Below are positions 1 to 6,386 of a stretch of DNA of 64,000 nucleotides, one piece after another; the stretch's first letter is position 1; every line of letters begins with the position of its first letter. Made by a program: the position numbers and the translations under genes. The notes beneath the pieces were generated by a model. That model was not told where the DNA came from. It did not search any database and saw only the letters and a program-made list of their open reading frames with translations. The DNA is from Chloroflexota bacterium (lineage in GTDB: Bacteria; Chloroflexota; UBA11872; VXOZ01). The stretch covers positions 143,821 through 207,820 of the forward strand of contig JAAXIC010000031.1 of assembly GCA_012270555.1 (NCBI GenBank), in the 5' to 3' direction.

Positions 1-13
1 TGCATCTCACTTT

Positions 14-466
14 CTAGTCTGGAAGATTGACCCATGTGAACCATAGCAGAAGCACTGCACCTGCTGCGAATCCAAGTATGGCTATGCTATTCGTAATGTC
101 AACCATTCTACGAATCCATGTCGAAGGCTCCTTCGCATCGTCCTCATGTTCAAACCTCGTAGCGTTCAGATATACCATCTGCTGACTAACTGAAATCCGG
201 CCAAAAGTAAATGATACCAATGCTGCAAGCAGACTAAGTGTACAAGAACCCCACGAGCCAAAGACCAGGTGTGTGTGCCCCATATCATCCCACACTCTTT
301 GTAACAACAGAAGCGACAGTCCGACTGTTCCGCTTGACAGAAAGATGACGGTCCGGTCCCGCATGTGTCCTTGACCAGTATACATCTGGTCCAACACCTT
401 GCGATGATCAAGCAATGCTTGGTCATGAAGGCCAATAGGGTTAGATGGGTTCTTTGTGATTGCCAT
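14..466 (-). CDS. small three-TM hypothetical membrane protein
   Basis: A 150-residue protein of no family I recognise. Hydrophobic stretches near residues 40-57, 67-87 and 127-146 suggest three membrane helices, with a charged loop between the second and third. The start is supported by a GGAGG Shine-Dalgarno about seven bases before the ATG. A TATAAT on the minus strand (positions 505-510) lies upstream, though its -35 is weak. It is divergent from the transposase gene. Function is unknown; the topology is inferred from hydrophobicity only. Confidence 0.6.
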   Translation of the reverse strand: MAITKNPSNPIGLHDQALLDHRKVLDQMYTGQGHMRDRTVIFLSSGTVGLSLLLLQRVWDDMGHTHLVFGSWGSCTLSLLAALVSFTFGRISVSQQMVYLNATRFEHEDDAKEPSTWIRRMVDITNSIAILGFAAGAVLLLWFTWVNLPD

Positions 467-543
467 TCTAATCCTCCAAATGTACGAATGAGATGTTTAT
501 GTAGATTATAGCAAAACAACGCCCCAAACAAGCCAAGCCATCC

Positions 544-572
544 TTGACTTTGGTCAATCTCCGTAGTATAAT
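544..572 (+). promoter_or_regulatory. sigma70-type promoter for the transposase gene
   Basis: TTGACT (544-549) is separated by 17 bases from a perfect TATAAT (567-572), with expected initiation near 579, about 35 bases before the transposase ATG. The -35 lies in a short inverted repeat (TTGAC, 4 bases, GTCAA at 544-557) that could be an operator; this last point is inference. Confidence 0.65.
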
Positions 573-613
573 ATGAGTATAGAATACTACACAAAAGAGA
601 TTAGGTCAAGCCG

Positions 614-1597
614 ATGTCAAAGAAAGCGCCAGGCAAGCACTTCCGCACTGGCATATCGCTCATCGAGTTGTCTCAGATGTTCCCCGACGATGAGACGGCG
701 GAGAAGTGGTTTGAGGAAATGCGCTGGCCTGACGGTGTAGTCATCTGCCCCTTCTGCGAATCCAAGCGCGTGACCGAGCGCGGCAGTCACCCGAACAACC
801 CCTACCGCTGCAAGGACTGCCGCAAGTTCTTTTCGGTTAAGACCGGCGGCATCATGCACGCCAGCAAGATTGGCTATCAGAAGTGGGCGTTTGGCATCTA
901 CCTCATGACCACAGGCATCAAGGGCACGAGCAGCATGAAGCTGCACCGCGACCTGAGAATATCGCAGAAAGCCGCTTGGCACATGGCGCATCGCATCCGC
1001 GAGGTGTGGAAGGTAGACCATGACAAGTTCACCGGCACGGTTGAGGTAGACGAGACCTACGTGGGCGGCAAGGCCAAGAACATGACGCAGGAACGCAGAG
1101 AGCGATCCGGTGTTGGGAAAGCCGGTTCCGGCAAGGCTATCGTCGTCGGAGCTAAGGAACGGGAATCTGGCAAAGTGGTGGCAAAGGTGGTCAAAGGACG
1201 CACGTACAACCACCTGGTTGGCTTCGTTGACAAGAACGTGAAGATGGGCGCCACGGTTTACACGGATGACAACAAGACTTATCGGACCCTGGAAGTTGGG
1301 TTCACCCATGAGGTTGTGAAACACAGCGCCAACGAGTACGCTCGCGGTGACGTGCACACCCAGGGGATTGAATCATTCTGGGCGAACTTCAAGCGCGGCT
1401 ACCGAGGCGTGTATCACCACATGAGCCCAAAGCATCTCCAACGCTACGTAAACGAGTTCTCCGGGCGGCATAATGACCGCCCATCTGATACTAAAGTCCA
1501 GATGAATAACATAGCGAAAAACATGCTTGGTAAGCGATTGCGGTACGAGGACTTGATAGCAGACGAGGATAACAAACGTAAAAGGAGAGATGGGTGA
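614..1597 (+). CDS. IS1595-family (ISXO2-like) transposase
   Basis: A 327-residue transposase. The N-terminus has a zinc ribbon, C45-x2-C48 and C66-x2-C69, typical of IS1595-family enzymes. The catalytic domain shows VEVDETYVGG (D146), YTDDN (D218/D219) and the HTQGIESFW segment (E253), which fit the DDE triad with the family spacing. The length is normal, so it looks intact. A consensus promoter lies upstream, and a small gene overlaps its stop codon. I could not find convincing terminal inverted repeats or a target duplication in 470-613 or 1800-1970, so the element boundaries are undefined. Confidence 0.9.
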   Translation: MSKKAPGKHFRTGISLIELSQMFPDDETAEKWFEEMRWPDGVVICPFCESKRVTERGSHPNNPYRCKDCRKFFSVKTGGIMHASKIGYQKWAFGIYLMTTGIKGTSSMKLHRDLRISQKAAWHMAHRIREVWKVDHDKFTGTVEVDETYVGGKAKNMTQERRERSGVGKAGSGKAIVVGAKERESGKVVAKVVKGRTYNHLVGFVDKNVKMGATVYTDDNKTYRTLEVGFTHEVVKHSANEYARGDVHTQGIESFWANFKRGYRGVYHHMSPKHLQRYVNEFSGRHNDRPSDTKVQMNNIAKNMLGKRLRYEDLIADEDNKRKRRDG

Positions 1598-1806
1598 TGA
1601 GCGATTCTGAGGCACCTGTTGAACATATCGCGCCCTTGGACGAGAGACTAGTGCGGCGTGAATTCAGAAGGCTTGGTATAGCTGATGGTGGCAAGTACGC
1701 CAACATGTTCAGAGAGGCGATACGAGACGGTCGGAAAAAGGCCAAGGCTTCAAACGTCAAAGAGCGCAACAAGGAAGATCGCGCTGACGACGCCGAGAGC
1801 AGCTAG
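1597..1806 (+). CDS. small charged hypothetical protein coupled to the transposase
   Basis: About 69 residues, rich in Arg, Lys, Glu and Asp, with no recognisable domain. Its ATG (1597) overlaps the transposase TGA, a typical translational-coupling arrangement; a GTG at 1594 is an alternative start. An AAAGGAGAG-like Shine-Dalgarno sits in the end of the transposase gene. The context suggests a passenger or accessory gene of the element. Function is unknown. Confidence 0.55.
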   Translation: MSDSEAPVEHIAPLDERLVRREFRRLGIADGGKYANMFREAIRDGRKKAKASNVKERNKEDRADDAESS

Positions 1807-1820
1807 GCTATCCCAAACGT

Positions 1821-1851
1821 CAGTCTCCCAAATCACCAACTTGGGAGACTG
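1821..1851 (+). terminator. hairpin downstream of transposase operon
   Basis: An 11-bp perfect stem (1821-1831 with 1841-1851) closes a 9-base loop just after the small ORF. No strong T tract follows, so it may be a weak terminator or a 3-prime stabilising hairpin. Downstream, CGAATATATATTCG (1940-1953) is a perfect 14-bp palindrome of unknown role. Confidence 0.4.
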
Positions 1852-1968
1852 GCAACTAACCTCCCGCCTTTTAATGGGTAAGGATCGTGAAGGCGCCTCT
1901 CAGCCCCTCAGCCGGCCCGGCTACCATCTCTAGCAAGAGCGAATATATATTCGGGCGTCCTATCCACT

Positions 1969-2175
1969 TTATTTGCCCCTCTCGTCTAAGTTCCTAAGAT
2001 GCGAGAGTATCTCTTTCAGAAGATTGCGAATCTCCTGCAAGGTCACTGTGTCACGGATGGCCGCCTCTTCGGGACTGTTAGGCACGTATATGCCCTTTGA
2101 GCGGAGGCGCTCCTCTATCTCGTCGATGGATTCTTGACCGCTCACGAAACTGCTACCTTTAGGTTGTGTCGTCAA
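1969..2175 (-). CDS. small hypothetical protein
   Basis: A 68-residue soluble protein. The second half (EIRNLLKEILSHLRNLDERG) looks like an amphipathic helix or short coiled coil. The start overlaps the stop of the upstream gene (2172-2483) by four bases, so the two are probably one operon. No family recognised. Confidence 0.5.
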   Translation of the reverse strand: MTTQPKGSSFVSGQESIDEIEERLRSKGIYVPNSPEEAAIRDTVTLQEIRNLLKEILSHLRNLDERGK

Positions 2176-2483
2176 CTTTTCAGGTTGCGTATTATGGCTT
2201 GATTCTTCAATGTTTGTTGTTTTGTTCTTTGCTCTTTCATTTCTTCAAGCGTTTCTTTCCCGGTCTTAGAAAGACCACCTACTGCAAACATGAACTCTCC
2301 ATCATTGGTCAAATGAGGCGCGATTATGAAAAGGTCAGCATTGATGCTATCAGCTATTGCAGTTCGCACTTGGTCAAGTTTGTACTGATAGTGAGCCAGG
2401 CTGATTATCTGATGACCGCCTTCAAGCCGGTCCACAGTTTCAAGCAACTCAATTACAAGGTTGGTATGGTCGTCAGAGTTCAA
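2172..2483 (-). CDS. small hypothetical protein, first gene of a two-gene operon
   Basis: A 103-residue protein with helix-rich composition and no membrane segment or recognised motif. It ends with a basic Lys/Gln-rich helix and overlaps the following gene by four bases. It is divergent from the structured RNA candidate at 2543-2800. Function is unknown; the call rests on length and operon structure. Confidence 0.5.
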   Translation of the reverse strand: MNSDDHTNLVIELLETVDRLEGGHQIISLAHYQYKLDQVRTAIADSINADLFIIAPHLTNDGEFMFAVGGLSKTGKETLEEMKEQRTKQQTLKNQAIIRNLKS

Positions 2484-2507
2484 GTTAACTACTCCCTTAC
2501 AGAGCTA

Positions 2508-2536
2508 TTGCCAACTTCCTGTGATTGTGGTATACT
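2508..2536 (+). promoter_or_regulatory. sigma70-type promoter of structured RNA candidate
   Basis: TTGCCA (2508-2513), 17-base spacer, TATACT (2531-2536). Initiation is expected near 2543, immediately ahead of the strongly folded region. No ORF with a ribosome site begins downstream on this strand. Confidence 0.65.
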
Positions 2537-2542
2537 ATGGAT

Positions 2543-2800
2543 GTAGCAACAAGCCAATATAGGGCTTGTTGCGGGCGAACACACGACTGGCTTTTATCTA
2601 GCTAAAGATATAGGGTGAGCGAAAAATGCCATTCCTGGGACATGACTACGTAAAGTAGCCACACCAGAATTGGTAAGTCTATGCGTTTCTGCATAGAGAC
2701 TCCTTTCTAGCTCATTCCTTTTCCATTCTAGTGTGTTCGCCCGCAACAAATCCTATAGCTCAAACGAAGAGCCAGTCTGAGACTGGCTCTTCGTCTTTTG
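2543..2800 (+). ncRNA. candidate free-standing structured non-coding RNA
   Basis: About 255 nt between a good promoter and an intrinsic terminator, with no plausible coding frame. A 26-nt helix pairs 2559-2584 with 2731-2756; its inner 19 bp (2566-2584/2731-2749) are perfect and the rest holds one G-U and one mismatch. Inside are an 8-bp helix 2613-2620/2710-2717 (two G-U), a bulged helix 2631-2638/2664-2670 capped by a small stem 2646-2649/2655-2658, and a hairpin 2677-2684/2691-2700. The 5-prime end can instead form a perfect 9-bp hairpin 2547-2555/2563-2571 that excludes the long helix, so two exclusive folds exist. The size recalls 6S RNA, but the branching and sequence do not. It does not match tmRNA, RNase P or SRP RNA signatures I know. 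A transposon-like inverted-repeat element is the main alternative. Confidence 0.6.
2764..2800 (+). terminator. intrinsic terminator of the structured RNA candidate
   Basis: A perfect 14-bp stem (2764-2777 with 2781-2794) with a TGA loop is followed by CTTTTG. It lies eight bases after the long helix of the RNA candidate ends. Confidence 0.75.
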
Positions 2801-2847
2801 AGTATAGCATACTCCCTTTTACCCCGTGAGGCAATTGTGGGTGTTTC

Positions 2848-2982
2848 CTAGAACTTCAACCGCCTCGCCCACTCAATGACGGCTTTCCGAAACAGGAAGA
2901 GCACGCACACGCTGAAGATCAGTGCAACCACGACCATGACCTCGGGGTGTTCCTGTATGTAGAGGATGGCTTGGTCAAACAT
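2848..2982 (-). CDS. 44-residue single-span membrane protein
   Basis: This short frame encodes MFDQAILYIQEHPEVMVV, then a hydrophobic helix around residues 15-32 and a basic tail ending WARRLKF. The tail fits a single membrane span with a positive cytoplasmic end. Its ATG overlaps the last eight bases of the superinfection-immunity-like gene, which suggests translational coupling. No family recognised. It is short enough that automatic callers may skip it. Confidence 0.5.
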   Translation of the reverse strand: MFDQAILYIQEHPEVMVVVALIFSVCVLFLFRKAVIEWARRLKF

Positions 2983-3241
2983 TCTCTTTCTCCACATTCT
3001 CTTTCTCTTCGCCTTCCTGCTCTTGTCCTACTTTTTGCACAACCGTGATATTGGTTTGTGCCTCCGTCCCAAATGCCATTATCAAGGCGATTACCCAGCC
3101 AATGATTATCCAGCCGAAGAAGAAGTTGACGAGAGCAATCTGAACGGTATTCGACCGTTTTCGATACAGGGCAATGCCAACTGGAATGAAGTACAAACAC
3201 AGCAAGAATACGAATAGGAGTATGCCGCCTATGGCTTCCAT
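2975..3241 (-). CDS. superinfection-immunity-like membrane protein
   Basis: From the ATG at 3241 this is an 88-residue protein. Two hydrophobic segments flank the motif IALYRKRSNTVQIALVNFFF, followed by GWIIIGWVIALIMAF. This pattern (Pro, Arg-Lys, Asn, then G-W-x-x-x-G-W) is characteristic of the small phage and bacterial superinfection immunity (Imm) family, which in phage T4 blocks DNA injection by a second phage. The C-terminus is a charged Glu/Lys tail. An upstream in-frame extension to 3343 lacks family character and is probably untranslated. The function here is inferred from the family. Confidence 0.65.
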   Translation of the reverse strand: MEAIGGILLFVFLLCLYFIPVGIALYRKRSNTVQIALVNFFFGWIIIGWVIALIMAFGTEAQTNITVVQKVGQEQEGEEKENVEKENV

Positions 3242-3260
3242 GAGGACTGATTCCTTTCTG

Positions 3261-4043
3261 CTAACTGCAAAGTGTCTGCTGCTCGATTTTCGTGAGGTTA
3301 TCCGAGAACAGCCTGGCTCTATCCAAGTGCGGGAACCACTCATTGGTTAGTCGCTGCTCGACAAGGCTTGGTTCAAGCGTCGTGGTGATTTCAACATAGA
3401 CCTTGACACCATTCGTAATGTGAAAGACCCAAGCAGCGATTGGCGCATGGAACGCCTTACCCTGCCATGTGTCCGGTGTCTCGGCTATGATTATCTCCGC
3501 AGTGAAGTTGTAGACTGCGCTTTGGGAACTGAGCCGTCTTTGCCATTCGGCAGACCCGTAGAGAGGCACGTTGCCTACCGGCTCAGATGTGATTGCGAAC
3601 CACTTGTTCAGTTCAGTTTCATACCCTTTGATTGCTATTTGCATGGCTTGCACATACGCCCGGTCCTCCTGTGGGATGCACGCGATGCTCTCAGTGATGG
3701 GGGTATGGTCAACGTAGTCCGCTTCCCAGAAGTAGCGCTCGGTGTTGAGACGCCGCACAAGGCCATGAGGTCCGTTTATCCAGGTGCGGTAGCCGTCAGT
3801 AAAGGCCGTCCAGTTGTCGGCCTTGCGCCACGCCATGAGGCCACCTGTGGTCTGCTGGTTGCTGTCGCCTATGGCGTTGTAGCGCTCGTTCTCGAGGCAT
3901 TCGCCGACAATGTCGTGACCAATAAGGTCGCGCAGTGCCTTGAAGCCAAGACGGAACTCACAGTCAGCAGCGGCAATGGGAGTTGCCGTTAATAGCAGAA
4001 GGACAAAGGCAAAGAAGATCGAACGGGGTACAAGCGAACGCAT
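3261..4043 (-). CDS. secreted protein of unknown function
   Basis: A 260-residue protein with a clear signal peptide (residues 1-25: basic start, Leu-rich core, AAA cleavage region). The mature part contains a segment GGLMAWRKADNWTAFTDGYR that I associate with extracellular proteins of Chloroflexi and relatives, where it often accompanies surface or hydrolytic domains; its role is unknown. A second part (about residues 150-235) has a beta-rich look. The Shine-Dalgarno GGAGG lies about seven bases before the ATG. It may be exported to the cell surface. The catalytic role, if any, cannot be told from sequence. Confidence 0.6.
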   Translation of the reverse strand: MRSLVPRSIFFAFVLLLLTATPIAAADCEFRLGFKALRDLIGHDIVGECLENERYNAIGDSNQQTTGGLMAWRKADNWTAFTDGYRTWINGPHGLVRRLNTERYFWEADYVDHTPITESIACIPQEDRAYVQAMQIAIKGYETELNKWFAITSEPVGNVPLYGSAEWQRRLSSQSAVYNFTAEIIIAETPDTWQGKAFHAPIAAWVFHITNGVKVYVEITTTLEPSLVEQRLTNEWFPHLDRARLFSDNLTKIEQQTLCS

Positions 4044-4085
4044 GAGGGTGCCTCCTCACGGTGAACACGATTAAACAATTGACTA

Positions 4086-4180
4086 GGCACAGTCAGTGTC
4101 TTAAGGTGAGCCCGCGAGGAGACCGATGTAGCATTGTTCAATCGTGTCTCCTGACTCACCTTAAGACTTTCAACTGTGCC
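4086..4180. repeat. long imperfect inverted repeat (95 bp)
   Basis: Nested complementary arms: 4086-4093/4173-4180 (8 bp), 4098-4110/4155-4167 (13 bp perfect), 4117-4123/4146-4152 (7 bp) and 4124-4127/4141-4144. The whole region folds into one rod. It could be a small RNA, a terminator-like structure for the divergent transcripts or a miniature inverted-repeat element. No coding frame was seen. Confidence 0.6.
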
Positions 4181-4234
4181 TGCGTTCAGTCTATGAGGAA
4201 GCCCGCAAAGGGTCAAGGAACTGGAGGAAATAAC

Positions 4235-4247
4235 CGAAAAGGTGTCA
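4235..4247 (+). repeat. 13-bp repeat copy 1 (cgaaaaggtgtca)
   Basis: First of three identical 13-mers, 12 bases upstream of the predicted -35 at 4260. Extended, GTGTCAA (4242-4248) is the inverse of TTGACAC (4260-4266), so a protein bound here could also cover the -35. Confidence 0.6.
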
Positions 4248-4259
4248 AGAGGGATTAAG

Positions 4260-4288
4260 TTGACACGGAGAATCTGGACAGGCATACT
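4260..4288 (+). promoter_or_regulatory. promoter in front of the tandem RNA motifs
   Basis: TTGACA (4260-4265), 17-base spacer, CATACT (4283-4288). Expected initiation is near 4295, ten bases before the first stem of RNA motif A, so the transcript would begin with the structured element. Confidence 0.65.
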
Positions 4289-4304
4289 AAGAGCAAGCAA
4301 AGCC

Positions 4305-4366
4305 GCCAAGTGCAGGACCTTCTGTGGGGAACATCCCCCACTAGAGGCTTTCGAGCTGCACAAGGC
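4305..4366 (+). ncRNA. structured RNA motif, copy A of a tandem pair
   Basis: Outer stem GCC/GGC (4305-4307/4364-4366), a symmetric AA/AA internal loop, P1 GTGCAG/CTGCAC (4310-4315/4356-4361), then a three-way junction. The first arm pairs 4318-4323 with 4343-4347 (one bulge) and continues as GTGGGG/CCCCAC (4324-4329/4336-4341). The second arm is a GCT-TTCG-AGC hairpin whose stem shares its last base with P1. The same layout recurs in copy B with compensating base changes. I do not recognise it as a known riboswitch or ribozyme. Confidence 0.6.
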
Positions 4367-4376
4367 AGAATGCCGG

Positions 4377-4460
4377 GCAAGAGCCGCTATCAAGCGCAGC
4401 GCCTACTGTAGAGAAATCTCTACTAGAGGTTTGGAAACCTGCGCAAGATAGCGGCTTTGC
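4377..4460 (+). ncRNA. structured RNA motif, copy B of a tandem pair
   Basis: A long outer stem (4377-4391 with 4447-4460; 14 bp with one bulge) leads to the same AA/AA internal loop, P1 GCGCAG/CTGCGC (4394-4399/4439-4444), and an arm GTAGAG/CTCTAC (4408-4413/4418-4423) extended by CCTaCT with AGAGG. The second arm is GTT-TGGA-AAC. Compared with copy A, pairs change T-A to C-G in P1, G-C to A-T twice in the first arm, and C-G to T-A in the second. CTGT and ACTAGAGG are kept. This is covariation within a single locus. Confidence 0.6.
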
Positions 4461-4499
4461 GACTCCAGTGTATCATCCCTCGGAAAGCAGAGAAACACC

Positions 4500-4512
4500 C
4501 GAAAAGGTGTCA
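4500..4512 (+). repeat. 13-bp repeat copy 2 (cgaaaaggtgtca)
   Basis: Ends two bases before the predicted -35 at 4515. As RNA it forms a small hairpin ACACC-CGAAAA-GGTGT (4495-4510), so it could act as a DNA operator or as an RNA hairpin. Confidence 0.6.
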
Positions 4513-4514
4513 AG

Positions 4515-4542
4515 TGGACTTACGCGTGTTTTGTGGTATAAT
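4515..4542 (+). promoter_or_regulatory. promoter of the small AT-hook gene
   Basis: A perfect TATAAT (4537-4542) with a weaker TGGACT (4515-4520) 16 bases upstream. Expected initiation is near 4549, giving a leader of about 77 bases that contains repeat copy 3. Confidence 0.55.
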
Positions 4543-4560
4543 CAAGACGTGAGTTTTCAT

Positions 4561-4573
4561 CGAAAAGGTGTCA
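4561..4573 (+). repeat. 13-bp repeat copy 3 (cgaaaaggtgtca)
   Basis: Lies in the predicted leader of the 4626 gene. A short hairpin CATC-GAAAA-GGTG can form here. Position downstream of a start site would fit repression or translational control; this is inference. Confidence 0.55.
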
Positions 4574-4625
4574 GTAGGATTTATGGCATGGTAGTCTATA
4601 GGTACACAGAAAGGATGATGGTGCC

Positions 4626-4814
4626 ATGTCTAAATCCACCAAGTCAAAGGACGAGGACAAGTCTGAGATTCTCAGCGGTCCTCCCTCCGAGAGGCCCAAG
4701 CGCAAGCGCGGGCGACCTCTCAAAGGTCTTCCGCCCAGGATTCCCGACACTCCTGAGAACGTCGCAAAAGCTGTCGTGAGCGTCCCCCGCGACCGTGTCC
4801 CCCGCCCCGAATAA
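4626..4814 (+). CDS. small basic AT-hook-like protein
   Basis: A 62-residue protein, highly charged, with PKRKRGRPLKG (about residues 24-34), which matches the core of an AT-hook (basic residues around G-R-P) that binds the minor groove of A/T-rich DNA. The N-terminus is a Lys/Asp/Glu-rich, probably disordered segment. AAAGGA precedes the ATG by about ten bases. It has its own predicted promoter flanked by 13-bp repeats and ends at a terminator that includes its stop codon. It may be a DNA-binding regulator of the locus; no family is assigned. Confidence 0.5.
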   Translation: MSKSTKSKDEDKSEILSGPPSERPKRKRGRPLKGLPPRIPDTPENVAKAVVSVPRDRVPRPE

Positions 4815-4850
4815 CCAGAGAAAAAACACAAGAAAATCTTTGGTTATTTT
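4812..4850 (+). terminator. terminator between convergent genes
   Basis: TAACCAGAGA (4812-4821) pairs with TCTTTGGTTA (4837-4846), one G-U, with a 15-base A-rich loop followed by TTTT. The stem spans the stop codons of both the 4626 gene and the minus-strand 4844 gene. Confidence 0.6.
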
Positions 4851-5200
4851 AGGTGTAATCCATAATACAAAGTGTCTGACAGCGGGGAGCTAGTTTTGAG
4901 CAGGATGAACTCACGTAAGAAGACCTTGTGCGGCAGGTATTCAAGAGCCGGTCGAGTTGGGACAGCTTCTAGTTCATGCTCGCTTAGAGTTGGTTCGTCG
5001 GTAGCACTGAAGAATACCCTATAGTCAAATCCTTCAGTACCACGAATTGGCTCTCTAATTATGAGTCCTTCGCGCGCAGGTTCTCTCTTTACCCGTACCC
5101 TGTCTCCAGGTTTGAAGAGCGGATTCTTTCCCTTTGATTGAGGTTGGGGCTTTAGAGTGGGCAATCGACTTCGTTTCTGATTGCTTTTTGTTCGTGCCAT
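4844..5200 (-). pseudogene. probable N-terminal remnant of an SNF2/DEAD-type helicase
   Basis: A 118-residue product with a basic start, a small beta-barrel-like segment FKPGDRVRVKREPAREG followed by DYRVFF and a Glu-rich strand, and then FLREFILLKTSSPLSDTLY. This succession resembles the N-terminal lead of large SNF2-type helicases, such as those of DISARM-like defence loci, which continue into the motor domains. Here the protein stops after a few unrelated residues and no helicase motif follows. It is therefore probably a truncated remnant at the island edge. A genuine small SH3-like protein is the alternative. Confidence 0.4.
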
Positions 5201-5320
5201 GTGCTGCTTAGCTCACACGGGTCGGCAAGTGACACACGCTTCTATCCGCATGCCATGCTTACATAGATCACCTGTATTCAAGGATCATCATTCCTCTCTC
5301 GCGTGAGCGCAGGTCTGTTC

Positions 5321-6163
5321 TTAGCGAAACGTCAGTCTCGCCCATTCCCCTGCGCTCGTGACCGCGCTATCAGGATTGCCGCGGCTGCGCGCAATGTGAC
5401 CCTCTTCCTTGCGCAGAGTGGGCTGCCTCGCATCTTGATAGCGCCAGTCGAAACTCCAGCGAATGCTGTCACTATGATTCGGCTGTCCGCGATGGAAAAG
5501 CAGATTCTGGAAGAGAACCACGTCCCCAGGATCGAGTTCAACGTCGATCGCTGATTGCACGTATGGGTCGAGGGATTCGCGGGCGATTTCCAAATAGTAC
5601 TCGCGGCTCTCGTGGGGCACAGTGCCGAGTTTGTGCGTGCCGGGCACAAACTGCATGCAGCCGTTTGCCACGCGAGCCGGCACCAGCGGGCTCCATACAT
5701 TGACCATGCGCTGCGTTTCTACCCCTTCTTTGGCTCCACTGCCCCGCTCCGTGTAGCCGCCATCCTGGTGCCAGAGAACCTCGGTGCCTTTCCATTCGGG
5801 CAGTTTGGGACGAGCCGTGTAATTCGGATAGAGGCGTATCTCCGGTCCAATCAGGACTTCGACCACGTCGAGCAGGGCCGGATTGAAGAAGAGGTCGAAG
5901 AGACCCGCTAGGTGCAGTTCTCTGCGAAACGACTTTGGCGCCTCTTCCAGGTGATGCTCGTAGAGCCGGAAGAAGCGCGTTTCGAATGGCTCCTCCTGCA
6001 TCTCACTCGCTATCTTGCCGCTGGACACAAGCTGCTGCGCATGGTGGTCCACGAGCTCTTCCATGGCGGAACGCGCCTGTGCTACCACGTTTGTTCCCAG
6101 AAAGTCTTGGAGTTTGACGTAGCCTTGGTCGTTGAACTGCTCCCGCAGGGCATTCTCATCCAT
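5321..6163 (-). CDS. phytanoyl-CoA dioxygenase (PhyH) family protein
   Basis: A 280-residue Fe(II)/2-oxoglutarate-dependent oxygenase. The metal triad is visible as WHQDGG (H132, D134) and FHRGQPN (H224), with R235 in SIRWSFDWRY placed to bind 2-oxoglutarate. The length is normal for the family. GAGGAG precedes the ATG by about six bases. Members hydroxylate diverse small molecules, so the substrate here is unknown. The gene is divergent from the Gfo/Idh/MocA-type oxidoreductase; linked substrates are possible but not shown. Confidence 0.85.
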   Translation of the reverse strand: MDENALREQFNDQGYVKLQDFLGTNVVAQARSAMEELVDHHAQQLVSSGKIASEMQEEPFETRFFRLYEHHLEEAPKSFRRELHLAGLFDLFFNPALLDVVEVLIGPEIRLYPNYTARPKLPEWKGTEVLWHQDGGYTERGSGAKEGVETQRMVNVWSPLVPARVANGCMQFVPGTHKLGTVPHESREYYLEIARESLDPYVQSAIDVELDPGDVVLFQNLLFHRGQPNHSDSIRWSFDWRYQDARQPTLRKEEGHIARSRGNPDSAVTSAGEWARLTFR

Positions 6164-6386
6164 GCTGCTCTCCTCGCTCTATCGTTGGAGACATGAAGCG
6201 CTCTTGTTCCACCCAAAAGTGTCGCTCTACCCAGCCGTTCAGGAGCATGGTAGCACAGAGATGGTTGGTGTTCGCGTCCATGCGGATTTGCGTGGATAGA
6301 CCGTTTTTTTAAATAGAATCAGCAGTACACATCGATGTTTCTCGTTACTAGTAGCCGTATCGTAGTTCGGCTATACTTGACACGAT

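Noticed and set aside
614..1806. Complete insertion sequence with defined ends
   Set aside because: I could not find terminal inverted repeats or a direct target duplication, so only the transposase gene is called.
2559..2756. Retron msr-msd or miniature transposon
   Set aside because: No reverse transcriptase is nearby and no target-site duplication is visible; the promoter and terminator favour an RNA gene, though a MITE is not excluded.
4305..4460. Pair of tRNAs or a tandem glycine riboswitch
   Set aside because: There is no T loop or anticodon arm, and the glycine aptamer core sequences are missing.
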